From the NCBI GenBank assembly GCA_907163345.1, contig CAJQUN010000409.1:310001-374000 (forward strand): a stretch of 64,000 bases of DNA, written 5' to 3'. A model generated the notes under the pieces. That model searched no databases. It was not told the DNA's origin and was given only the letters and a program-made list of their open reading frames with translations. Shown here piece after piece: positions 40,500 to 49,912 of the stretch; the first letter of the stretch is position 1; each line of letters begins with the position of its first letter. This DNA is from Haberlea rhodopensis (Eukaryota; Streptophyta; Magnoliopsida; Lamiales; Gesneriaceae). Both the position numbers and the translations under genes were made by a program.

Positions 40500-42850
40500 T
40501 GTGATGTCCGTGGATTTATGGTATTAATCCCGGTGTTGTATTAATCCTTGATGGATTTTTAATTGTGGCAATTAGGAATTAATTGCGGTTTGGCATCTCC
40601 CGAGGTTGTTTAATCGGGCATTTGGGATCGTTGGATCCAAAGGTTGAGATTGTATTATCATTTCGGTGGAAAACCTATGAGTTGGGGTTTTCAGTGGGAC
40701 TTGGTGTCCGGGGTGCTTTTGTTGGGGCCTATATGAGGAACTGATGCTGGAGAGAGAGTTTTTGAAAACAGATGATTTTTAATGAATCATGATGTATTTG
40801 TGGAGGTATTTGTGGGTTGGGGTATTTTGCTATATATACCCGTTGGACTCGGGATTCCGTCATTGGGAATCCATTTCTCTCCTCTCCTCCCCCTCTTTCA
40901 CGCCACCTTCACCCCAAACCCTTCCCCTATTTCCCCTTCAACCATAATCGTTGGGAACACGATTTAGGGGCCGGATCTCTTGAAGAAAGGCTGGTAATCT
41001 TCTTCTCCTCACCTTTAGCTTCGTTTTGATTGTGGTTTTGTGCTAAATGGTTGAGTTTTGGGTTTTGGGAGATTTTTGTAAAATCTTGAAATCTTTTGGG
41101 TTTTGTGTTTTAATGGATTATAACCATTGTTAAGTGTACTAGGGTGTTAGTATATGGTTATTTTCGAGTTTGAGGAAGTTTGGTATGTTTTGGGAAGGTT
41201 TCAAGCTTTTAAAAATGGTGATTTTTGGGTTCGCACAGCGACCGATCGATCGGTAGCTTGGACCGATCGATCGGTGCAAGTGCGTAGCGTTGGTCTGTCA
41301 TTTCGATCTTTAGCGATCGATCGGTAAAGCGACCGATCGATCGGTGGGTGGCTAGCGATCGATCGGTGGCTTGGACCGATCGACCGGTGCAAAGCCGTAG
41401 CTTAAATCGTTTTTGTGAACAGTTACCGATCGATCGGTAATGGTGACCGATCGATCTGTAGGGCGATTTTGGAAAATTGATTTTGGGGTCCTCCCTCGGG
41501 TTTTGGGGAGCGATTATCGACCATTTACTATTTAATCATCGTGATGGGATGATTGGGGTGGAATTTCATGCTTGTGCATATGAATTTGGGATTATTTATT
41601 GATTTTTAGTTATTGGAATTGTGTTTAGCACATTTCTTCATCGGACCTCGGGACTGAGGCAACGTTTGGATTCGAACTATGGGAACATAAGGTACGTATT
41701 GACGTACGAGCATAGCCCTTAATATAATTGCAATTGTTGAATGCTTGTTATACTTTATTGCAATGAATGTGTGTGGAAATGCACGACACATGGTATTAAC
41801 AATAGACGGAGATTGAAATGCATGGTTTATTGTACTTGCTTTAAATGTCTATATATGCATTGAGAATTGCATGGCGCCGCTTTTGAGCGAGCAATGATTG
41901 GGATGTTGTCGCCTGTGAGCGAACATCGATTACGATGTCGCTGCCATCGAGCATGCGTGGAAATTGGGATGCCGCTATTGTAGAGCGAGCAATGAAATGG
42001 AGACAGGAAACCATAAGTGAGGAACATGGATTGTTTATAATCATTGTTTAATGATTTGATGTATTGTTTATGACATTGGTACATGGCTCGTAGAATTGTT
42101 AATCAATGTAATGATTAACTGGCATTTGAGAATTTGATGGTTTCAGTGTTTTGAGAACAGGGACAGTACAGGAAACCCCGGATGAGGATGATGCCATCCA
42201 GGGAGTATATTTTGTATTTCATAGCATTTACAGTATTGTAAATTATGAATTGTATTGTTGTGGTTATTGGATTGGGATATTGGTATGCTCACCCCGTGTG
42301 GGGGCTGTCTCTGTTGGGGCAGGTGGTACAGGTGTAGCAGCAGCTTTGGAGTTGAGCTCGGGCTGTTGACTGAAGTACTCCCAGGATTGAGGTACCAGAG
42401 CTGGATGGACAGGCTCTCAGATCCAGAGTCGAGATCGAGTTGCGCTTGAGAGGTGCTTCCAGGATCGGAACACCAGTAACGGTATCCAGCGGAGTGTTTT
42501 ATACATTAGATACACGCTCATTCATTGGGTACTCTTATGTGAGTACATATTACGTGTATATGGAATGTATAACGGGCTACGGCTCTCCTCTGTTCATTTA
42601 TGGTTTGCATGCAATTAGATATAGAATTGCTAAATGAACTAAGAGTATGTTAGTGTATTATATGAGTGCATGCTATATGGATAATCATGGTTGGGGAATT
42701 CGAATATCATGTGGTTTAAATGCAAGAAATTTTCTGGGTAGCACAGGGTGTTGCATTTGCATATGTTTTCTTCCCTGATAGTATGATTATATGCACCAAG
42801 GTTATGGATTAATACACTAATAACGGGTTAAGGGCACGGGGGTCCTTACA
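40500..42850 (+). repeat. LARD-C 3' LTR
   Basis: 2,351 bp, the partner of 21588-23959, with the same internal order. TATA box 40831-40838. It is followed by the TATGC duplication and then Copia-T leader. Confidence 0.92.
41243..41457 (+). repeat. CGATCGATCG cluster, LARD-C 3' LTR
   Basis: Eight positions corresponding to those in the 5' LTR. Six are intact, and two carry single changes (CGATCGACCG and CGATCGATCT). One 20-bp unit is missing relative to 22328-22566. Confidence 0.88.
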
Positions 42851-42855
42851 TATGC

Positions 42856-43938
42856 AAAATAAGTTTATGATTTTAATCATTTAATAATGTCTTATATTAA
42901 ATGATACTCCCACTATTTTGTTTAAAATATCAACCCTCGTAAACTTAGTGGGCAAGATCCATATTTCACCTAATCCTGAGTTAGCTTTGGCTAATCACCC
43001 AAATACTCGGTTATTTAGGTAGACAACACTTTGTCAATTACATCACATGTAATTCTTGGATGGTTGGACGAACAACACTTTGTTCAAATTCATCTAATGA
43101 ATTATTATCCAACCCCATGCCTCTAGGTTCCCAATCCTATTGAGATAACGCTAGTTAAGTCAAACCCAATTTTTAAAATAATCATGGATATCACTTTTAT
43201 CCTTTCGCGCCTTACTAAGATTGTCACGGTGCTTTGCTTTGGCAAACCCACATCATGTTCAATCGAAGTCTTGACGAGTATTTTTAATTGGAAGGCATCT
43301 TAATTTGACTTAATATTATAAGAGGGATTTATTGATCTCATGATTTTATTAATATTGAAAATATGTCTGGTACATATATGAATATATATACATATCTACA
43401 TATATGTATATCAAGCATCAATATTAAATAAAACAGTAAACATGCATCTCATACATCAACATAAAATAAACGTGACATGGTTATAGCCCCAACTAACGAT
43501 TTTCTCAAGCCAATGAGAAAATACTAGAAGGTCAACCTAAGGTAACTTCTCCAAGCACCTCTTTGGCTCCCTTTTGTGAATGGCCTCCTCATCCCGTCAC
43601 CTTGGTTCATCTTCATTGATCTCCATCAACAAAATAAACTATACTATATAACAATTACATGATATAGAGAATTCCTCGAGTTACATTCGAGGGGAACGTA
43701 GGGGAGGGATAACATTTAGAAAAATAGAGAAGGCACGACTCGCAGGCCGTATAAAATTACAAACATTCACAAAATCCTATCTAATAGGTCATAGGGCTAT
43801 AACCATGCACCATGCTCAAACAAACACATAAAACATGCTATAACAATTAATGAATTAAATTCTAAACATTTTAAAATTTAATTCCAATAAAACTGTAAAA
43901 TAAATTTTATGAAATTATCGTACGCTCGGGACATCACA
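42856..43938 (-). other. Copia-T untranslated leader
   Basis: AT-rich non-coding sequence that, on the minus strand, leads into gag at 21564 once LARD-C and its duplication are removed. The minus strand just before gag reads TTATATTGTAGATATCC then ATG. The leader carries phrases common to plant Copia leaders (GTGGGAGTATCATTTAATAT, AACAAAGTGTTGTTCGTCC). No primer site is found before 43938, where I place the edge of LARD-D. I cannot exclude that part of this stretch belongs to the Copia-T 5' LTR. Confidence 0.6.
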
Positions 43939-43990
43939 TGTTACGGATCCTTAGCCCAAACCCACGGCCAACCAACCACGCATGTGACTA

Positions 43991-44165
43991 GGGTTCGGAA
44001 ACCCTAGCCATCTCGGCGCCTGTTGGACCGAATGTGGCTAAGGGTTCGAAACCCTAGCCCATTCACGTGCGGCGGCGGCTTGGACCCGATGGTGCTTAGG
44101 GTTCGAAACCCTAGCCCACATGCGGCGGCGGCTTGTAGCCGATGGGGCTTAGGGTTCGAAACCCT
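43991..44165 (-). repeat. GGGTTCGAAACCC palindrome repeat, four copies
   Basis: Palindromic TAGGGTTCGAAACCCTAG at about 44041, 44097 and 44150, plus a one-base variant at about 43990. Spacing is 51-57 bp, with CCCACATGCGGCGGCGGCTT-type spacers. The core also fits the B-box consensus of RNA polymerase III promoters. Confidence 0.75.
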
Positions 44166-44173
44166 AGCCCACA

Positions 44174-44430
44174 TGCGGCAAGAACCATCGCCATTTAATA
44201 TAGCGGAATGAACCATCGCTATCAATATACCTGGCGGCAAGAACCATCGCCAATCAAGATAGCGGAATGAACCATCGCTATCAATATACCTGGCGGCATG
44301 AACCATCGCCAATCAATATAGCGGAATGAACCGTCGCTATCAATATACCTGGCGGCATGAACCATCGCCAATCAATATAGCGGAATGAACCATCGCTATC
44401 AATATACCTGGCGGCAAGAACCATCGCCAA
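44174..44430 (-). repeat. 59-bp hairpin minisatellite in LARD-D
   Basis: Same array type as 24901-25330 but on the minus strand: on + GGCGGCAAGAACCATCGCC or GGCGGCATGAACCATCGCC alternating with AGCGGAATGAACCATCGCT. About four to five dimer units. Confidence 0.88.
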
Positions 44431-44974
44431 AGAATAGCCGATCCCTAGTCATTGTCACGGTAGTGTATTTTAATGCCCCTCGCTCAAATAAAACATGCGG
44501 TACTCCCACCCCTCGCTTCACATATAGGCGGCATAGAATAACCTCGCTTAAATGGACATGCGGCGCTCCCACCCCTCGCTTCACATTTTAGCGGCAAATA
44601 TTCTTTCCTCGCCTCATATGATAACCACGCTTCAATGTGACATGCGGCGCTCCCACCCCTCGCTTCATATTTTAGCGGCACAAAACAATAAATAGCGGTA
44701 AGCATTTAAAATCATCACTCATCCATAACAATGACTCATGGGATATTCACCAAGTATTTCATCCATACCTGCATCACAAAGCATAATCCATATTCCAACA
44801 TACATAATCATGAGTGTATTTTAATGCACCTCGCTCAAATGCGACATGCGGCACTCCCACCCCTCGCTTCAACATTTGGCGGCAAAGCATTAAAATCATC
44901 ACTACATGTACACATGCAACCACAATCATAATTCCATGATGTATATAAAATGGCAGGTTACCGTTTCGTGTCTT

Positions 44975-45286
44975 TCAACCATGGACCATCATCATCTGTG
45001 GCTGGTGTGGCTCGTATGGCTGGTAATGCTGGTATGGCTGGAATGGCTGGACTGTAGGCTGTGGTGGGAATGGAATGTTCGGGAACCCCTGTGCTAAAGC
45101 GGAATTCCACGCCACCTGATACTGCACGAACTCCATGTTTTGTTGATATAGTTGTTGGTGGCCCCATTGGAGTTCATGTCGTATCTCCTGCAACTCATGA
45201 TGGAGGGATTCCATCGTAATGGAAGTAGGCACTGTAGCAGCAGATGATGATGGTCCAGGAAGGTGGCTGCTACTAACAACAGACAA
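44975..45286 (-). other. short open frame, coiled-coil then Pro/Gln/Tyr-rich; unknown
   Basis: Open for 103 codons; the only in-frame ATG gives MESLHHELQEIRHELQWGHQ about 25 codons in. It encodes a short amphipathic helix rich in Gln/His/Glu, then a tail of FQPYQHYQPYEPHQP type. The upstream boundary is a stop, and the 5' end could be a splice acceptor. It stops a few bases into sequence shared with LARD-C (24355 onward), so it may be a captured exon fused to element sequence. I do not recognise the family. It may be non-functional. Confidence 0.35.
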
Positions 45287-46020
45287 TCATTAATCTTAGT
45301 TTCTTCAAAGGTCAAGCATTAGATTGTATGTAAAAATCATTAGATGGACAATCTTATAATCAAAACACAACAATCATGGCAACAAATCACAGAAAAGCAC
45401 TTGATACTCGATAAAATCAATAAAAGAACATTAATCTCTTGAAAAAATCCCAATGTATTGTCTTCCTTCAACCAAGAATCAAAATAGTTTAGCCAACAAT
45501 GACTAAATAAAAAACAAACAAAACTAATATAAAAAGCATAAACAAAAGTAGAAGAGAATGTTTATAAAGTATAACATGATCCCGGAGCGTCAAATCCGTC
45601 TTCGTGCCTGTGGGGTCTTCCCACCTTAACAGTGATTACTAAACATAAGAAGGACTAATCATGCATAATAACGTCTTAAGGAATCGGTTGTTACACGAGC
45701 TAACAGGATTACAGGCCAAAATACAAAACTTCAAAAATAATTCATTACATTTCAAAAGAATGTCATTTAGATTTACACTACTCCTAGAGTAGATACTAAT
45801 CAGAACTTGAAACCCTATACGTTCCTGTATCCCTCGTAGCTCACTGCATCAACCCGCCCCTTAGTCCTTTCGTCCCAAAGGCGTACCTACAGGAACAACA
45901 CATCATGAGCATATACAATTTTACTTAACAACATATAAACATTATAGTAAATGCATGAAATCTTGGTTAAGTAAATATGCTGGATATTCATTAACTTCTT
46001 ATTGTTGTTCCTGGGTCATA

Positions 46021-46240
46021 ATCATGCATATGGGGCACCTTACCCCGTGGCACCTTACCACAATAACATCGCATGACTACTTACCATGTGGGGCACCTTA
46101 CCCCGTGGCACCTTACCACAATAACATCGCATGGCTACTTACCATGTGGGGCACCTTACCCCGTGGCACCTTACCACAATAACATCGCATGGCTACTTAC
46201 CATGTGGGGCACCTTACCCCGTGGCACCTTACCACAATAT
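46021..46240 (-). repeat. 58-bp stem-loop array, Gyp-1 3' LTR
   Basis: About four units. Each has three inverted repeats on +: GGGG/CCCC and TGG/CCA around loop CACCTTA, and CATGG/CCATG around CTACTTA. The partner array in the 5' LTR is at 53122-53330, with a few substitutions. The same stem-loops occur on the opposite strand in the LARD-A interior (3426-3471). Confidence 0.9.
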
Positions 46241-46551
46241 CATCATGTAAACATTATCTTATAAGCATCGTATAAACATCATCGTATAAACATCATCATT
46301 TCATCATGAACACTCATGCAATAAAAGCTTAGTTGTAGTATAAAGATGTGTGTTACCATCCGATGCCCGTACGCCTCTTACGTACCTTTTCAAAAGGAGG
46401 AGGAGTCACAGACTTTATCTCCTCGATGGTGCCGGTGCCTGGGATGGTTCTACAAGACCGCATAATACCATATTAGATGCCTCAAAACCATCTCACATCA
46501 TAAACTTAACAAAATAAAACATCATTATATTTTTCAACTTACTGCCTCTCT

Positions 46552-46768
46552 CGATCGATCGGCCCAAGATCTCGATCGATCGAGACACTGTGCACTAACA
46601 GTGCCTTAGCTTCCTGCCTCGCTCGATCGATCGAAGTATTTTACCGATCGATCGAGAAGCTTCACCGATCGATCGAGAAATTCTTCGATCGATCGGCATC
46701 AAAATTTTAAAACATACATTAGACCTACTGACTTGCTCGATCGATCGGGACTAAATCTCGATCGATCG
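46552..46768 (-). repeat. CGATCGATCG cluster, Gyp-1 3' LTR
   Basis: Eight copies, here mostly flanked as TCGATCGATCGA, often CTCGATCGATCGAG, that is with a different but still symmetric flank from LARD-C and Gyp-2. Confidence 0.9.
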
Positions 46769-47926
46769 AGAACTCTGAATGTACGGGATTTCCCCAGATT
46801 TTTGAGCACCCCATTTCATACCATCAATACTACTTCATATCTCACATAAAGTGCTTAAACAAGAATATCAATAACTTCCACATACTTTCATGCATGTATT
46901 AAAATTAAAGGTTCACTTATAACTGAAACCTACATGCATTAAATCTACCTTTTTTTATCAATACTCAATCAACATTTCTGAAAAACAGGGCATAATTTCC
47001 TAGCCCAGAATTATCGAACATACATATTCATAGCCTCGAAAATACCATAAAGCCCATAGTTCATGCTCAAACAAATATGCTGGCATATTCACCAAACTTC
47101 CATGTATGCATTTACGTCAAAAGATTTCCCATAACCTAAGTTAGCATGCTTCAATTCTTCATAACAAAAGCCCTACTCAACATACAAAAAGGGCACCTCC
47201 CCTGCTCCTATGTTCGAGGAACCCTTTTTCCAACTAGAAATCTAACACATAACGCATGCAAGTTACTTAACAAGACATGCTAGGGGCTTCTTAAACATCA
47301 TATAAAAGTACTCAAAACAAGGTTTCATCGAACCCTACACTAGCATGCCAAATCTGTTACAAAGAAAACACATGCATAAAACGAAAAAGCTGGTGAACCA
47401 GCATGATTCCTCACCACTTTTGCACTCCGATTTTTTTGACAAGAAAGGATTAATAAAATCCGATCACTTTCTTCCTGGAACAGAACAAGTTGCAGACAAA
47501 ATGAAGAGAAAATGAAGAGAAAAAGAAGGAAGCTTTTTGGAAGAGACAAGGTGAAAATATCTTAATGCCAACATGCCCACTTAGTCAAATATTTCCCAGA
47601 AAACAGGGGAGGGGGGCGTGGGTTGCTGCAAGTGGGGGGGTGGGTGGTTGCATGTAGGGTGGTTTTGTGGTGTTTAATTGTATCCCGGTATTTCATATGA
47701 TGTATAAAAAACATCTTCCCTTGATATTTTGTAATTGTACTACATCAATACAACAATTAAAAACACGTAACATACCCCCTAAATCATATCATCATATCAT
47801 AAATATAACCCCCACTTAAAATACCACAACCCTCTTAAACACATCGAAATTCGTTATTGTAGCACATAATCGTATAACATTTCATCATCGTAGCATATAA
47901 TCATTTAACCTTTCGGGGGTATTACA

Positions 47927-47939
47927 TTACTCCCCTACT
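47927..47939 (-). promoter_or_regulatory. polypurine tract of Gyp-1
   Basis: Minus strand AGTAGGGGAGTAA next to the 3' LTR, preceded by AAGGACGAAATCTTATA. Confidence 0.85.
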
Positions 47940-47973
47940 TATAAGATTTCGTCCTTGAAATCCACATGCATCA

Positions 47974-49041
47974 TCATAACGGAACTAAACATAAATACAT
48001 ACCAAAGAATAGTCCCGGATAGTGCTGCACCATATGCCGTTCCGTCTCCCATGTAGCCTCCTCGACACCCCGACGATCCCACTGAACTTTGACCATCGGT
48101 ATAACTTTGCTCCGTAGTCTGCGATCCTCACGATCCAGAATTCTGATCGGTCGTTCTTCGTAGGACATATCTGAGTCTAACTTAACTTCTGTAGGCTGTA
48201 AGACATGCGACGGGTCTGGCTCATACTTCCTCAACATAGAGACATGGAAAACATCGTGTATGCCAGACAAGGATGGCGGTAGAGCCAAACGATATGCCAA
48301 AGTACCGATACGCTGTAAAACTTCATATGGCCCAACATACCTCGGAGATAACTTTCCCCGCATCCCAAAACGAACCACGCCCCTGAAGGGCGAGATCTTT
48401 AAGAAGACCCTGTCTCCTAACTGGAATTCTAGCGGTCGTCGCCGCTTATTGGCATAGGCCGCTTGCCTGTCCTGGGCCGCTTTCATCTTCTGGCGTATCA
48501 ACTTTATCTTACCTTCCATACCCCTGATCATATCCGGTCCTCCGACTGCTTTGCTAGTCAAGTCCTCCCAATACAGCGGTGATCTACATCGTCGTCCATA
48601 CAGAGCTTCAAAAGGGGCCATTTGAATGCTCGCTTGATAACTGTTGTTATAGGAGAACTCCACCAGCGGCACTGAATCCTGCCACGGAGTATCAAACTCC
48701 AAAATACATGCCCTCAACATGTCTTCGAGCGTCTGAATGGTACGCTCTGTTTGTCCATCTGTCTGGGGGTGATAGGCCGTACTCAGTCTCACCTCTGTGC
48801 CCAAAGCTGCCTGGAGACCTTCCCAGAAATGTGAAGTGAACCTCGGGTCCCTGTCAGACACTATCGAGACTGGAATACCATGCAATCTCACAACATCCCG
48901 TATATACATTTGAGCCATCTTTAAGTATGTATAAGACATACTGTAAGGGATGAAATGAGCCGTCTTCGTCAGCCTATCTACGATCACCCAGATCGCATCA
49001 AATCCTGAGGTCGTTCTTGGCAAGTGGGTTACGAAGTCCAT
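47974..49041 (-). CDS. Gyp-1 integrase core and chromodomain
   Basis: 355 codons. The catalytic triad is visible as D22 (VDRLTKTAHF), D63 (VSDRDPRF) and E99 (DGQTERT), with 35 residues between the last two. A GKLSPRYVGPYEVLQRIG motif (GPY/F) is at about 228-247. The C-terminus (about 285-345) has a chromodomain-like MVKVQWDRRGVEEATWETE, with HYPGLF to end. Integrase inserts the cDNA, and chromodomains are known to steer insertion to heterochromatin. The true frame extends upstream: one TGA at 49057-49059 on the minus strand (where tryptophan would be expected) separates it from the RNase H/zinc-finger part. No start is needed in the polyprotein. Confidence 0.9.
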   Translation of the reverse strand: MDFVTHLPRTTSGFDAIWVIVDRLTKTAHFIPYSMSYTYLKMAQMYIRDVVRLHGIPVSIVSDRDPRFTSHFWEGLQAALGTEVRLSTAYHPQTDGQTERTIQTLEDMLRACILEFDTPWQDSVPLVEFSYNNSYQASIQMAPFEALYGRRCRSPLYWEDLTSKAVGGPDMIRGMEGKIKLIRQKMKAAQDRQAAYANKRRRPLEFQLGDRVFLKISPFRGVVRFGMRGKLSPRYVGPYEVLQRIGTLAYRLALPPSLSGIHDVFHVSMLRKYEPDPSHVLQPTEVKLDSDMSYEERPIRILDREDRRLRSKVIPMVKVQWDRRGVEEATWETERHMVQHYPGLFFGMYLCLVPL

Positions 49042-49059
49042 AGATATATGCTCCCACTT

Positions 49060-49869
49060 TCATTCAGGCACCTCTAAGCTCTTCAGCTCACCACCAGGCC
49101 TCTGCCTCTCTGCCTTTACCTGTTGGCAGATCAAACATCTTTTAACGAAAACGATTACCTCACGCTTCATGCGTCTCCACCAGAATTGATCGCATAGATC
49201 TTTGTACTTCTTCTTTCCCCCTGGGTGGATACTGAATCGACTACTGTGAGCTCGCTCCAATATTCCTCTTCGCAGTTCTGGTGTATCTGGGACTACCCAT
49301 CGGTTGCCCAGTCTCAAGGAATCATCCTCGGCCACTCTGAACTTGGATGGTTGACCTTGAAGGATCAATGATGTCCACCTCTGAACCTCACTATCCGACT
49401 TCTGGGCCTTCCTGATCGCCTCAAATATGTCTGGCTCCGCCAATAGGGTCGACACTCGTACAGGCGACGTGTCTACATCGAAATCATAGCCCAGTTGGCA
49501 ATAAGACGTCATCAAGGCTGACAAACACATAACATCCTCTGCAGTACTCTTTACATTCCGACTTAAGGCGTCTGCTATCAAGTTTGCTTTACCCGGATGG
49601 TACTCAATTTCACAATCATAATCTTTGAGCAAATCCATCCACCTTCTTTGCCTCATATTCAACTCTGCTTGAGTGAATAAGAACTTTAGGCTCTTATGGT
49701 CCGTATATATAGTGAAAGACGTGCCATACAAATAATGCCTCCAGATCTTCAAGGCGAATATGATGGCCGCCAATTCTAAATCATGCACTGGATACCTAGC
49801 CTCGTGTGGCTTCAGTTGCCTCGATGCATAAGCCACCACATGCTTATCTTGCATCAACACACAGCCCAA
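49060..49869 (-). pseudogene. Gyp-1 RNase H and integrase zinc finger
   Basis: 269 codons: RNase H with MGCVLMQDKHVVAYASRQLK, YPVHDLELAAIIFALKIWRH, YTDHKSLKFLFTQ and KANLIADALSR; then the integrase HHCC finger (H in RAHSSRFSIHPGG, CX2C in RCLICQQ). In-frame sequence extends upstream to about 49905 (DKRFALYTDASLQG), where the frame differs from the RT part by a small insertion or deletion at about 49905-49915. With that break it is not joined to RT in this copy. Confidence 0.88.
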
Positions 49870-49912
49870 GCCCTGTAATGACGCATCCGTATATAAGGCG
49901 AACCTCTTATCC

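Larger units (their letters stand above)
21588..42850 (+). mobile_element. LARD-C: non-autonomous LTR element carrying Sire-1
   Basis: LTRs at 21588-23959 and 40500-42850 begin TGTGATGTCC and end GGTCCTTACA. The perfect 5-bp duplication TATGC (21583-21587, 42851-42855) lies in the Copia-T leader. Without the Sire-1 insertion the interior is about 4.2 kb and has no gag or pol. It ends with TTCGAGGACGAAATTTTATT and a PPT. The LTRs differ by 21 bp in length (a 20-bp palindrome unit plus one base) and by scattered substitutions, so it is older than LARD-A but still moderately young. Confidence 0.94.
13966..43938 (-). mobile_element. Copia-T: old degraded Copia element hosting most insertions
   Basis: Reading the minus strand from 43938 down gives: leader (43938-42856), gag, protease, integrase, RT, RNase H, PPT and 3' LTR (15221-13966). 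The solo LTR at 16556-18926 and LARD-C at 21588-42850 interrupt it, each with a target duplication whose two copies both lie in Copia-T sequence. The frame has many stops and frameshifts. The domain order PR-IN-RT-RH is Copia. The SGGVVSWKS-type RNase H and the gag style resemble Tnt1/Tork-like plant elements, though lineage is not certain. The 5' LTR is not seen; I infer LARD-D inserted into the leader or LTR at 43938. Confidence 0.8.
43939..45608 (-). mobile_element. LARD-D 3' LTR, distal part (inferred)
   Basis: On the minus strand this continues from 55022 after Gyp-1 is removed (duplication GTGCC). It ends CCGTAACA at 43939 and would give a TG...CA LTR of about 2.5 kb starting at 55878. 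Content in minus order: AT-rich sequence (45608-45316), a short ORF (45286-44975), text matching LARD-C interior 24355-24880 with GCCGCT/AGCGAGG repeats, a 59-bp hairpin array, and TTCGAA palindromes. The LARD-C match means the same modules are interior in one family and apparently LTR in another. An alternative is that 44167-44985 is interior of yet another old LARD. Confidence 0.42.
45609..47926 (-). repeat. Gyp-1 3' LTR
   Basis: On + begins TGTGGGGTCTTCCCACC and ends GGGGGTATTACA. Contains a 58-bp stem-loop array (46021-46240), an AAG|GTACGT block on the minus strand at about 46389, the palindrome cluster (46552-46768), and a G-run region at 47610-47640. The small ORF at 47340-47549 is repeated in the other LTR and resembles nothing known. 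Confidence 0.92.

Noticed and set aside
43000..43938. A second Gypsy-type LTR starting TGTGATGTCC on the minus strand at 43938.
   Set aside because: No PPT precedes it and no LTR-like end or duplication is found downstream. The following sequence reads as Copia leader continuous with the Copia-T gag leader.
44041..44165. tRNA or SINE based on GGTTCGAAACC B-box-like motifs.
   Set aside because: No matching A box or cloverleaf, and the motif is part of a perfect palindrome repeated four times; I keep it only as a repeat.
45955..46264. ORFs with repeated CGAPYPVAPYHNN-type text.
   Set aside because: A product of the 58-bp array in the Gyp-1 LTR, repeated in the other LTR at 53048-53357.
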